This document shows positions 36,348 through 44,313 of a stretch of 64,000 nucleotides of DNA, piece by piece. The position numbers were made by a program, and so were the translations under genes. Source of the DNA: Bradyrhizobium sp. RP6. Its GTDB lineage: Bacteria; Pseudomonadota; Alphaproteobacteria; Rhizobiales; Xanthobacteraceae. The stretch spans positions 62,001-126,000 of the forward strand of contig NZ_RQIT01000007.1 in NCBI RefSeq assembly GCF_003837805.1, read 5' to 3'. Below the pieces are notes generated by a model. The model was not told the DNA's origin and searched no databases. It saw only the letters and a list, made by a program, of their open reading frames with translations. The stretch's first letter is position 1. Every line of letters starts with the position of its first letter.

Positions 36348-39300
36348 TCAGGCCTGTGCCAGCACTGGCGCGAACACCACCTCGATCAGCGCGCCGGAAT
36401 GGCCAGCGCTCTTGATGTTGAAGCGGGCGCGGTTGGCTTCGACCAGCGCTTTCGTCAGCGACAGGCTCAGCGCCGAGCTGTCCGCGGCATCGCCGGGCGG
36501 CGGGGTGCGGAACGGCTCCATCGCGGCGGCGACCTCCCGCTCGGTGAGGCCGTGGCCGGTGTCGCGGATGCGCAAGGCAATCTCGCCGCGGTCGGTCAGC
36601 GCGGTCGAGACGATGACCTGGCCGCCGGCGCTGGCGAGCCGGATCGAGTTCGAGATCAGGTTCATGGTGATCTGCCGCATCGCGCGCGCATCCGCGCTCA
36701 CCTGCGGCAGGGCATGGGCGAGCGAGGTGCGGATGATGATGCGCTCGCGGTTGGCCTGCGGCTGCATCACCGCGACGCAGGCTTCGACGAGGTCGTTGAG
36801 ATTGAGGTTGGCGAAGGTGAGATCGAGCTTGCCGGTCTCGATCCGCGACAGCTCTAGGAGGTCGTCGATGATGGCGATGACGCGCTCGCCGGAGGCGCGG
36901 ATGTCCTTCATGTATTCGCCGTAGCGCTCGTTGCCGAGCGCGCCGAAGCGTTCGGAGATCATCACCTCGGCGAAGCCGATGATGGCGTTGAGCGGCGTGC
37001 GGATCTCGTGGCTGATCCGCGCCAGCATGTCGGCCTTGGCACCGGCCGCGCCGTCGACGAGGCGGCGGGCCTGCGTCAGCTCGCTCTCGCCCTTCTTGCT
37101 CTGCGAGAGGTCGCGGAACACGGCGAAGAAGTTCGGCCCGTCGGGCCGGGTGCGGCCCATGATCATCGCGAGCGGAATGACGCCGCCCTTCTTCTCGCGT
37201 CCGAGCACCTCGCGGCCGTGGTCGAGCAGGCTCGCAATGTCCTGGCTCTTCAAGCTTTCGAGATAGTCGGCGACGATCTGCTGGCTCTCGGGCGCGAACA
37301 GCGTCGTCAGGTTCTGCTCGAGCAGCGCTTGCCCGTCATAGCCGAACAGCGCCTCGGCGCTGCGGTTGCAGGCGTGGATGTTGCCTTCGGCATCGAACAT
37401 GACGATGCCCTCGGCCGTGGTGTCGAGGATCGCGGCGAGATCCTCGGCCTCGGCTTCGCCCGCCGCGGACTCGGGTTCGTAGAAGGACTCGGCGACAACG
37501 GTCTCCGCGACCACCGTCTCTGCGATGACGGGCGCCGCCTGCGGCAGCGCGCAGATCAGCGCATGCGCGCTCTCGCCGTCCCAGTCGATCGTGTGAAGAT
37601 GCGCCTCGGTCGTCGCCAGCGGCGCTTCGCCGTTCGCGACCGTCGCGCTGATGGTGACAGGCGTGCCGCCCTGCGACGTGCTGCTGGCCGCCGACACGCC
37701 CGGCTCGACATAGAGCGCATCCAGCCCGCCTTCATGCTCGAGCGCGCCGAGGTCGGCATAGCCCATGCGCGCGAGGAAGGCGGGATTGGCGTAGAGCAGG
37801 CGGTCGAGCCGGTAGATCAGGATGCCGGTCGGCAGCAGGTCGAGCAGCGTGCGGTCACGCGCGCTCATCCCGCGCGCCGGCGGCGCAGGCTCGGTCAGCC
37901 ATTCGGCCGCGGCTTGCGGCGCCTCCGGCTCCGGTGGTTCGGCTGCGATCTCCGCCGCCGGATCGACCGCGTCAGTCGCGATGGTCTCGCGATCGCGTTC
38001 GAGCCGTTCGGACAATTGCCGCGCCAGCTCGTTGAACGCGCTGTTCTCGACCGGCGTCAGCGTCGGGGAGCGCGTGTCGCCGGGCGAGCGGAACGGCACG
38101 ACATTGGGGGGCGTTTCCACGGGCGTTTCCAGATCGGTTGGGTGTGAATTCGCGTCGGCTGTGGCGGCTACCGGTTCAGGCTCGGGTGTCGGCTCGGGCT
38201 CGGGCGGCTCGATCGGCGGAGGCGCTGCCGTTGCTTCCGGCTTCTCTTCAGGCTCGATTTCGGGCCTGGCCTCCGGCTCCGGATCGGGCTCGGCGGCGTC
38301 AGCGGAGAGGTCCTGCTGCGCCGGCGGCGCGGCGCGCAGCTGGAAGCGTCGCAGCGCCTCGAGCCGGTTGAGGCCGTCGAGATCGCGGCAGACGCCAAAT
38401 CCCCTGAAGCCCGCGAAGTTGCGCATCCCATCGTAGACCGGCAGGCCCGCGAGCTCGACCGGGAGACGCTCGCCGCTGTCGGCCGGCCAGTTCACGGTGA
38501 TGCCGGCCCAGGTGTCGTGGCTCGCAAGCGCCTGTTCGACACGCCCATCGGGATCGAGCGCGAAGTCGGCTGCGATCTCGCGCCAGGGCCGGCCGAAGCC
38601 GGCGGCCGTGTGCGGGCCGATCAGGCGGATGAATTCGTCGGAGAGAAGCACAAAGCGGCCCTCTGCATCCATCTGCCAGAGGAAGCGCAACGGATGCTGA
38701 CGCGGTGCGGGCGGCTGTTGCTGGCCCGAGGATTCCTGGCCCGACTCCGGCTCGACCATGGCTTCAGTGATCGGCGCAACCTGCGGCGACACAATGGCTT
38801 CCAGCGGGTTTTCAACCGGAGTGTTTTCAGCGGCAGTCTTGGACGCGGCAGTTTCGGACGCGGCCGCTGCAGCCGTTTCGGCCGGCTCGGCGAAGGCGTC
38901 GAACAGCGCGAACGCGGACGGCGCCACGTTCGACGGCGCAGGCTGAGCGTCCTCGCGCTCCGCGGCCGGAGTCTCGACGGGGGTGGTCCTGGGCGCGGCC
39001 TCGCGCGCCGCCGCTGTGTCGACGGCCGGCTCGATCAGCGCGACCAGGCCGATATCGGCCCCCGCGCCGACCCGTTGCAGCACCATCTGGCCGATGCCGA
39101 TCGGCGTCGCGGCGCGGCCGGTGGCCAGCGCATCGCTGCGTGCCCGGTCGAGACCGGCCTCGAACAGATCGCGGAAGCCGAGCAGGGAGCGGGCGGCCTC
39201 GCTGGCGCCGACGAACAATCCGTCCGGCGCGAAAGCGGCCATCGGCACCTTGGCGCCCGCGACCAGGCGAGACAGCCGCTCGACCAGCGGCATCGGGCGC

Positions 39301-39686
39301 GAGGTGGGATCCATGGCGATGACGAGCACGGCAGATCTTTCAGAGAGATGGCCGCCACCGGCGAAGTCGAGCCGCGCGCAGGCGCAGGTCATCAGCGCGC
39401 CGAGCCGGGCGCCGAAGCCGCGCAGCCGCTCGAGCCGCACGGTGCCGTTCGCCGGCAATCGACCCGCGAGCCGGGCCACCTGGCGGCGGTGGCTGTCCGC
39501 CGGACCGAACACTTTGTCCGCGAGGCCGGCGCTGTTCGCCGCGCCGAACAGGCTGGCGCCGACCGGATTGGCCCACAGCACGCGCGCGCCGTCGACCGAC
39601 CACAGCCAGGTCGCCAGCGGCGAGGTCGCATGCACGGCCAGCCGCGGATCGCCCACACCTCGCAACTGGAAATCCGAACGCGTCAT
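36348..39686 (-). CDS. Multi-PAS sensor histidine kinase (PdhS/PleC/DivJ-like)
   Basis: A 1112-residue cytoplasmic sensor kinase without membrane spans. N-terminal PAS-like folds (to about 170) precede a Pro/Glu/Ala-rich linker; another PAS at about residues 340-420 and a Glu/Pro-rich stretch follow, then PAS at about 625-700 and 760-870. His893 lies in LARISHEIRTPLNAIIGFAEVM. The FGALGNERYGEYMKDI stretch after it is characteristic of DivK-signalling kinases such as PdhS. The N box (ITMNLISNS, around 1013) and DTGHGL are present, but the G2 box reads SALSLSLTKAL where GTGLGLPLTKAL is expected. It converges on the NTF2-like gene. Confidence 0.9.
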   Translation of the reverse strand: MTRSDFQLRGVGDPRLAVHATSPLATWLWSVDGARVLWANPVGASLFGAANSAGLADKVFGPADSHRRQVARLAGRLPANGTVRLERLRGFGARLGALMTCACARLDFAGGGHLSERSAVLVIAMDPTSRPMPLVERLSRLVAGAKVPMAAFAPDGLFVGASEAARSLLGFRDLFEAGLDRARSDALATGRAATPIGIGQMVLQRVGAGADIGLVALIEPAVDTAAAREAAPRTTPVETPAAEREDAQPAPSNVAPSAFALFDAFAEPAETAAAAASETAASKTAAENTPVENPLEAIVSPQVAPITEAMVEPESGQESSGQQQPPAPRQHPLRFLWQMDAEGRFVLLSDEFIRLIGPHTAAGFGRPWREIAADFALDPDGRVEQALASHDTWAGITVNWPADSGERLPVELAGLPVYDGMRNFAGFRGFGVCRDLDGLNRLEALRRFQLRAAPPAQQDLSADAAEPDPEPEARPEIEPEEKPEATAAPPPIEPPEPEPTPEPEPVAATADANSHPTDLETPVETPPNVVPFRSPGDTRSPTLTPVENSAFNELARQLSERLERDRETIATDAVDPAAEIAAEPPEPEAPQAAAEWLTEPAPPARGMSARDRTLLDLLPTGILIYRLDRLLYANPAFLARMGYADLGALEHEGGLDALYVEPGVSAASSTSQGGTPVTISATVANGEAPLATTEAHLHTIDWDGESAHALICALPQAAPVIAETVVAETVVAESFYEPESAAGEAEAEDLAAILDTTAEGIVMFDAEGNIHACNRSAEALFGYDGQALLEQNLTTLFAPESQQIVADYLESLKSQDIASLLDHGREVLGREKKGGVIPLAMIMGRTRPDGPNFFAVFRDLSQSKKGESELTQARRLVDGAAGAKADMLARISHEIRTPLNAIIGFAEVMISERFGALGNERYGEYMKDIRASGERVIAIIDDLLELSRIETGKLDLTFANLNLNDLVEACVAVMQPQANRERIIIRTSLAHALPQVSADARAMRQITMNLISNSIRLASAGGQVIVSTALTDRGEIALRIRDTGHGLTEREVAAAMEPFRTPPPGDAADSSALSLSLTKALVEANRARFNIKSAGHSGALIEVVFAPVLAQA

Positions 39687-40339
39687 AAGGCCGGCTGTCG
39701 CTCACGCATCAGGTGTGGCGGCTACCGGAATGGCAGCCTTAAGAAAGAGTTATCGCCCGAGAGGGGCGGGCAGGTCCACGGCCGCAAGCCCGGAAGGGCC
39801 CCCCAAGCGGCGATAACCTTAATGGTGCCAACCCCGCAAGCCGCAGCGATGCTGCATCCAAGGGATTCGCGGGGCGAGGCGGGCCAGGCCGGCCTGACGA
39901 GCTAGACTCGCTGAGAGCCCCGACAAAGGCGCGCTCCCTCCCCCGCTTGCGGGGGAGGGTTGGGGAGAGGGTGTCTCGACAACGAAGACTCTCCCAGAGG
40001 AAAATGCCCTCACCCGGATCGCTTGCGCGATCCGACCTCTTCCGCAAGCGGGAGAGGTGAAGATCCATTTTGCCAGCGCACCCGACTACCTCAACCCCCG
40101 GTTCCCCTGATCCGGAACCTCGCCCTCCCCGAGATTAAATTTCGCAGCGCACCCTCGTGGCGCGTTGCGATGCACAATGTTGACATGATAGGCAGTCATA
40201 GTGCTGGACGCCGGGCGAGCCATCTCATTCGCTTCGTGTTTTCCAGTCGTCGTACCCGCTGAATGCGAGGGCCCATGGTCGGGGCCGGCGGGCGCGCCAG
40301 AAGGCTCACTCGATTTTTTCATTAGCGTGAGGGACAACC
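39687..40339. other. 653-base intergenic region with hairpins and repeats
   Basis: No supported gene. A 9-base inverted repeat GTTATCGCC/GGCGATAAC (39749-39757 and 39809-39817) encloses a GC-rich nested hairpin just upstream of the kinase start. At about 39935-40060 there are two CTCCC-type palindromes, with CCCCCGCTTGCGGGGG and CGGATCGCTTGCGCGATCCG at the core. The last 100 bases are the phasin leader, with GAGGGA before its ATG. Confidence 0.65.
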
Positions 40340-40774
40340 ATGACAGGTGCGACTGATCCGTTTTCTGCCTCGATCATCCCGTTCGAGGTTCCCGAGCAGA
40401 TGCGTGCGTTCGCCGAGAAGGGCGTATCGCAGGCCCGCGAAAGCTACGCCAAGTTCAAGGACGCCGCCGAGACCCACAACGGCACCGTCGAGGCCGTCTT
40501 CACCTGCGCCAGCAAGGGCGCGAGCGAATACACCGCCAAGCTGTTCGAGTTCATGAAGGCCAATTCCAGCGCCCAGCTCGACTTCGCCCAGCAGCTGTTC
40601 GGCGCCAAGTCGCCGTCGGAAGCGCTGGAGCTGTGGACCGGCCATACCCGCAAGCAGCTCGAGACCTACCAGTCCCAGGCCAAGGAGCTGGTCGAGCTCA
40701 CCCAGCGCGTCGCCGCCGAGACCGCCGAGCCGATCAAGGCCAGCGCCTCCAAGTACTATCCGTCCGCCGCCTGA
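40340..40774 (+). CDS. Phasin family protein
   Basis: A 144-residue amphipathic, mostly helical protein of the phasin family, which coat polyhydroxybutyrate granules and influence their number and size. The span ARESYAKFKDAAETHNGTVEAVFTCASKGASEYTAKLFEFMKANSSAQLDFAQQLFGAKSPSEALEL is typical. There is no signal peptide. A terminator follows. Its own transcription is likely controlled by a PhaR-type repressor, but no operator is evident to me. Some phasin-like proteins in this group have other stress roles. Confidence 0.92.
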   Translation: MTGATDPFSASIIPFEVPEQMRAFAEKGVSQARESYAKFKDAAETHNGTVEAVFTCASKGASEYTAKLFEFMKANSSAQLDFAQQLFGAKSPSEALELWTGHTRKQLETYQSQAKELVELTQRVAAETAEPIKASASKYYPSAA

Positions 40775-40796
40775 GCGGCGAGGCCGGTTTGACCGG

Positions 40797-40841
40797 CATG
40801 ATCCGGAAAAGTGTGTAGCGGTTTTCCGATCAGATCATGCC
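40797..40841. repeat. Rhizobial repeat (GATCCGGAAAAGTGTG type)
   Basis: ATGATCCGGAAAAGTGTG, TAGCGGTTTTCCGATCAGATCATGC: a very common intergenic sequence of Rhizobiales, with GATCCGGAAAA and TTTTCCGATC as imperfect inverted arms. It lies between the phasin stop and its terminator. Confidence 0.8.
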
Positions 40842-40852
40842 AAACAATAGAA

Positions 40853-40882
40853 ACCCGGGCCGAAAGGCCCGGTTTTTTTTTT
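40853..40882 (+). terminator. Rho-independent terminator of the phasin transcript
   Basis: ACCCGGGCC, loop GAAA, GGCCCGG then TTTTTTTTTTC: strong stem with a ten-base T run. Confidence 0.95.
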
Positions 40883-40887
40883 CTTGC

Positions 40888-41057
40888 CTCTCCCGCGTGC
40901 GTGCGGGAGAGGCCGGCGCTGGGCGATGCGAAGCATCGTCAAGCGACGGGTGAGGGCTCTCGCCCCACGGGGAGTCTCCCGGCAGCCGGGAGAGACACCC
41001 TCATCGCTGCCATCAAGCCCGATTTCATCGCACCGGCGGTGATTTCCGCCGGTTTTT
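40888..41057. repeat. CTCTCCC-type palindromes and a second terminator-like hairpin
   Basis: CCTCTCCCGCGTGCGTGCGGGAGAGG (about 40888-40913) and CTCCCGGCAGCCGGGAG (40975-40993) are palindromes of the family seen at several gaps. CCGGCGG/CCGCCGG followed by TTTTT (41033-41057) looks like a plus-strand terminator, although no gene immediately precedes it. The 394 bases between phasin and tRNA-His hold no coding frame I can support. Confidence 0.65.
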
Positions 41058-41168
41058 CGTCCCTCTGCGGCCTTGCCAAAAACCCCCGTTGCACCTAGTT
41101 TCCGCCCCGTCCAGCCCCCTCGGCACCAGCCCTCTGGAAGGGCGTCCCGAGCCGCGGCTCGCCAGGAT

Positions 41169-41245
41169 GCAGTTGTAGCTCAGTTGGTTAGAGCGCCTGT
41201 CTGTGGAACAGGAGGTCGGTGGTTCGAGCCCACCCAACTGTACCA
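41169..41245 (+). tRNA. tRNA-His (anticodon GTG)
   Basis: A complete 77-base cloverleaf with encoded CCA. Acceptor arms are GCAGTTG/CAACTGT; U8-A9 follow; the D arm is GCTC...GAGC; the anticodon stem is CCTGT/ACAGG with loop CTGTGGA, so the anticodon is GUG; the T arm contains GGTTCGAGCC. The discriminator base is A73, position 1:72 is G-U, and no extra G at -1 is encoded in pairing position. This is the form known from alphaproteobacteria, where HisRS has co-evolved to accept it. Confidence 0.97.
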
Positions 41246-41263
41246 GCGATGGTAGGGCTTAGA

Positions 41264-41649
41264 TTAACCCGGCTCTTCGTCTGGTACATCAATGGCGGCC
41301 CAAATAGTCCCGAACCCGAAGCCGACTACAAGACCAATCGGGTAAAAAAAACGGCATGCGGATCAGCCGCATCGTAGCGTAGCAACGCAAGCGCGCCCGC
41401 ACCGGTTAGCACAGCGACGGACGCTGTCATTGCCTGACGAGTCCAATCGTCTGCCTCTTGCGCGTAGAAACCAACCAGCATTCCAATCAACAAGCCGAGG
41501 AACGTACCACCCACAGCGGGAAGCAAGTTCTTGTTGACTAGGGCAGTGACGAAGCCGCATAGCCCAATCAAAATAAGTAAGCCGCCGAAGGCAATTGTGC
41601 GCCAGGTCGTCTCGATCCCTTCCTTTTTTGGTATTGTTTTCTTGGTCAT
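41264..41649 (-). CDS. Small three-span membrane protein with a -1 frameshift at a T8 run
   Basis: In frame from the ATG at 41649 (GGGGGC upstream) the product is 107 residues, with hydrophobic helices at about 18-36 (TIAFGGLLILIGLCGFVTALV) and 46-62, plus a third at 72-90. It stops soon after ...DPHAVFFTRLVL. Reading one base back at the run of eight T (plus-strand A8, 41342-41349) gives instead ...HAVFFYPIGLVVGFGFGTIWAAIDVPDEEPG, 128 residues, ending at 41264. This extended tail reads as a fourth membrane helix with an acidic end, so the original gene was longer. It is either a decayed gene, a phase-variable one or uses programmed frameshifting. Base composition is AT-richer than in the flanks. 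Confidence 0.6.
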
Positions 41650-41687
41650 GTTGCCCCCATTTCCGATGTTTCAGCAGCGAACGCGGT

Positions 41688-41879
41688 TTAGCCTCCAGCT
41701 TCAAGATCACTTATTGCGTCATTAAGCTCTTGAGCTGTTCGCCGGCACGCACCGCGCAATATATCGAGTGCTAAGATATACTTGCCAACGTACTTGTCGT
41801 TGCGAGCGCCAAGTCTCGTAGCCTGATAGTTCTCTGGCAATTGCGGTGACAGTGCATAAAGCTTCAAGGGTGAGCACAT
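41688..41879 (-). CDS. Hypothetical short protein, doubtful
   Basis: A 63-residue frame (MCSPLKLYALSPQLPENYQATRLGARNDKYVGKYILALDILRGACRRTAQELNDAISDLEAGG). The second half looks like two helices. Base composition is AT-rich like the next gene downstream. A GGGAC precedes the ATG. It lies in the patchwork area beside tRNA-His; the first codons overlap a sequence (CGGTGACAGTGCATAAA) that is repeated at 43358. It could be a fragment of a larger gene. Confidence 0.35.
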   Translation of the reverse strand: MCSPLKLYALSPQLPENYQATRLGARNDKYVGKYILALDILRGACRRTAQELNDAISDLEAGG

Positions 41880-41924
41880 TGTCCCGGCACGCCACGAGGC
41901 GACCTACCCGCCGGCCGCACGCCC

Positions 41925-42653
41925 CTACCGCCGCGCTGACACCAGCAGCATCATCGGCCGTTCCAGCTCCTCCTTCAGTGCCGGGTTCTCCCTGATTTGC
42001 TGCACCGACGGCGCGAACTCGTCGACGGCCTCGATGACAAATCCGGCCCGGATCAGCACGTTCAGTGTCGTTGCGATCGTGCGGTGATACTTCACCACGT
42101 CTTTCGCTAACCAATTGGTGCGGCGCTCGCCCTCGATCGCATAGCGATTGACCGGCCATGTCTTTCGCCCATCCTCGTCCTCGATCCAGCGGGGATGAGT
42201 GGCGGCCATGAAAACCGGATGCTCGATCGAGAAGACGAAATGGCTGCCCGCCGTGAGCGAGCGATGGATCATGCGAGCGAGCCGGTCGAAGTCGCTGATG
42301 TAGTGGAACGTCAGCGAGCTGAAGGCGAAATCGAAGGCCGCTTCTGAAAGGGCGATCGTCTCGAGGTCCGCGAGTCGATAGTCGATTGCAGGATCGGCTG
42401 TAGTCTGCCGTGCCCGCGCGATCATGCTCTCGGAGAGGTCGACGCCCAGGACCGCTTTGGCGCCATTCTCGCGCAGCCAACGTGAAACCCAGCCGAAGCC
42501 GCAGCCGAGATCGACGGCTCGTTTGCCGGCCATTTCGGGAAACATGGCGCACAGCGCCGGCCATTCGGGTGCGCCGGCAAGGCCGTGCACCTGCCGAGGA
42601 AGTCGGCTGTAACCTGAAAAGAAATCCGGATTGTCGTAGATGTTCTGTGCCAT
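41925..42653 (-). CDS. Class I SAM-dependent methyltransferase
   Basis: A 242-residue methyltransferase. Motif I is RAVDLGCGFGWVSRWLRENGA, followed by VLGVDLSESMIARAR (acidic end of beta-2) and FDFAFSSLTFHYISDFDRLARMI (motif IV region). The fold is of the UbiE/COQ5 or Tam-like kind acting on small molecules. The substrate is unknown. It lies inside the patchwork region but has normal composition and appears intact. No partner gene is evident. Confidence 0.88.
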   Translation of the reverse strand: MAQNIYDNPDFFSGYSRLPRQVHGLAGAPEWPALCAMFPEMAGKRAVDLGCGFGWVSRWLRENGAKAVLGVDLSESMIARARQTTADPAIDYRLADLETIALSEAAFDFAFSSLTFHYISDFDRLARMIHRSLTAGSHFVFSIEHPVFMAATHPRWIEDEDGRKTWPVNRYAIEGERRTNWLAKDVVKYHRTIATTLNVLIRAGFVIEAVDEFAPSVQQIRENPALKEELERPMMLLVSARR

Positions 42654-42699
42654 GACGTACTCCGTCGGGGTGAGGCGGATGCGCGCGGCTGAATTACCT

Positions 42700-42870
42700 C
42701 ACCCTCGCATCAGCGTCACCACCGGTAACGTCACCGCCGCCAGCAGCGTGCCCAACGCCACTGCGCCAGACACCGGGTCCACCGCCGCTGATACTGCACC
42801 GCGCAGATGTACGCGTTCGCGCCGGTCGGCATCACCGCGAGCAGCACGATGATGCCGCTGCCATTGGGGG
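42700..42870 (-). pseudogene. 3' fragment of an AEC-family transporter gene
   Basis: These bases are a diverged copy of the 3' end of the intact AEC gene (45151-45330). Corresponding stretches include ACCGCCGCCAGCAG and GCGTTCGCGCCGGTCGGCAT. In minus-strand translation it ends VTLPVVTLMRG and a stop, where the intact gene ends VTLPVVVWVVAGGK, so it comes from a paralogue rather than from a fresh duplication. There is no start and it covers only about 55 codons. Confidence 0.8.
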
Positions 42871-42892
42871 CAAATCTAGCGGGCTTCGCGCG

Positions 42893-43194
42893 TCAGAGAT
42901 CATCGCGAGGACCAACGAACTTGATCAAGGGACCAATGTCATCCCGGTCGGCGGCCTTGAGAGCTGCGATATAGGCGGCGCGCCGCTCATTCATCCTTTG
43001 AAGATCATGTCCGCCTGTCCAGTCGATTGGCTTTGCATTGTAGACGCGGTCGAGGACCGAATCCGCCATGATGCGGGCGTGCCTACCGTTGCCGTTAGGA
43101 AAGGGATGAATCCTAACAAGGCATGGTGCAGGCGAATTGCAGCTTCGGAAGGCAGGTAGGTTTTGTTGTCAGCCCAATACTGCAAGGTGGCCAT
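42893..43194 (-). pseudogene. Frameshifted Fic-domain gene (mobile mystery protein B-like), C-terminal part
   Basis: Minus-strand reading gives ATLQYWADNKTYLPSEAAIRLHH, then after a one-base deletion LVRIHPFPNGNGRHARIMADSVLDRVYNAKPIDW... and ...AAYIAALKAADRDDIGPLIKF up to a stop at 42893. HPFPNGNGRHAR is the Fic catalytic motif HxFx(D/N)GNGRxxR, in the form used by mobile mystery protein B. The N-terminal part is missing because the preceding CitE-like fragment abuts it. The original protein would have transferred AMP or a related group. Confidence 0.82.
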
Positions 43195-43200
43195 GCGCCG

Positions 43201-43362
43201 CTACGCCCCCAGCCCAATGATCCGCCGCGCCATCCGCCCATTGGCATAGTCGATCATCTTGCCGTCCAGCGTCACCGCGCCCTGGCCTTGCGCCTCAGCC
43301 GCCTCCATCGCCTCAACCACCCGCCGCGCCTGGGCCAGCTCGCCGGCCGACGGATTACGGTG
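43201..43362 (-). pseudogene. 3' fragment of a CitE-like CoA-lyase gene
   Basis: Nearly identical in long stretches to the 3' end of the intact lyase gene (46103-46250), for example CATAGTCGATCATCTTGCCG and TGGCCTTGCGCCTCAGCCG. It covers about 50 C-terminal codons and stops in the middle. It is followed on the right by CGGTGACAGTGCA, also found at 41844-41856. It is one of three related fragments of this locus. Confidence 0.85.
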
Positions 43363-43391
43363 ACAGTGCAATAAACTTTACGAAGTCGTCC

Positions 43392-43796
43392 TCACGCAAT
43401 CATCATCTTGACCTGCGCCGTATCCGCAAACTCGATCAGCTCGACGATCTTGCCGTCCTGAAGCTTGAACAGGTCCAGGATCTCGGTGCTGGAAACTTTT
43501 CCGGTCGGGCGATATCGAACATCGACACGGGAATGGATGGCGACACGATCTCCGTCAACCAGCTCAGCTAGGATCTCGCGGCCTTCGAAGCCGAAGTCTT
43601 CAATGAATTTGCTGAAGGCACCACGCAGGCTTGCGTGTCCCTCCACGCTTCCCGTCAATTCGAGTGCCGTCTTGTCGCCCATTAGGGCGAACTGACCCTT
43701 GGGGTGAAAAGCGGCTACCAGCCCCTCGGCGTCATCGTTGTCGCGTGCGGCATAGGCGCGCCGGACCACTGCGAGCATCTCTTCGCGTTGTGCCAT
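43392..43796 (-). CDS. NTF2-like (SnoaL-type) protein
   Basis: A 134-residue soluble protein of the nuclear-transport-factor-2 fold: ERREEMLAVVRRAYAARDNDDAEGLVAAFHPKGQFALMG is the usual start and GKVSSTEILDLFKLQDGKIVELIEFADTAQV the end. There is no signal. GGGAGG lies four bases before the ATG. It appears intact although both neighbours are gene fragments. The fold is used by small isomerases and hydrolases; no function can be assigned. Confidence 0.82.
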   Translation of the reverse strand: MAQREEMLAVVRRAYAARDNDDAEGLVAAFHPKGQFALMGDKTALELTGSVEGHASLRGAFSKFIEDFGFEGREILAELVDGDRVAIHSRVDVRYRPTGKVSSTEILDLFKLQDGKIVELIEFADTAQVKMMIA

Positions 43797-44010
43797 GTTA
43801 CCTCCCTGAACGTATCAGGAGAGACTAGCGACCTTTGCGTGCAAAGGCAAAATCATCTGGAGGTGGCACGGGACCCGGGCGCGTCGGAGCAGAGAGTGCG
43901 TTTTCGTTCCCGGCTCCCCGGTAGAAAACGGCGAGATGTCCCGGCGAACCTTTCATGACCCCAGGTGTTTGTAGCTGCAGCAGGACTGACAACGCTGAGG
44001 GAGCTGAGCT

Positions 44011-44085
44011 ATGAACGGTATTATCTATATCATCGGGCTGGTCGTCGTGATTGGTGCAGTGCTCTCGTTCCTGGGCCTGCGCTGA
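44011..44085 (+). CDS. 24-residue membrane protein
   Basis: MNGIIYIIGLVVVIGAVLSFLGLR: one complete hydrophobic helix with no soluble part. GAGGGAG lies seven bases before the ATG. I know very similar short proteins (M-x-GIIYLIGLIVVI-x-x-x-LSF-x-GLR) to be frequent in rhizobial genomes, so it is likely a real gene despite its size. Function unknown. Confidence 0.65.
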   Translation: MNGIIYIIGLVVVIGAVLSFLGLR

Positions 44086-44130
44086 TTGTTGATGGGGCGC
44101 GGCGAGGCCGTGAGGCGTCGCCGGCCAAAG

Positions 44131-44313
44131 ATTTACGCGTTCACGCCGGCGGCATCGCCGCGAACAGCAGATGACGCCGGCTGCCACCGACGGCGGGTTC
44201 AGCAGTCGGACCAGCATGAACGCTGCGGCCGGCTTCGCCTCCAGCTTCAGCGCGCACTTCACCAGGATGCTCAGGCTCGCCCTTCACGGCGAAGCGATGG
44301 CTGGTTGATGCCA
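44131..44313 (-). pseudogene. Internal fragment of an AEC-family transporter gene
   Basis: A diverged copy of 45268-45446 within the intact AEC gene; matching stretches include GGCATCGCCGCGAACAGCA, GGCCGGC and CTTCAGCGCGCAC. It overlaps, in gene coordinates, the fragment at 42700-42870 by about 60 bases, so the two fragments cannot be two pieces of one copy. Reading frame is disrupted several times. Confidence 0.75.

Noticed and set aside
41033..41057. Terminator-like hairpin as end of an unknown sRNA
   Set aside because: No promoter-like element could be found at a suitable distance upstream, so I list only the hairpin.
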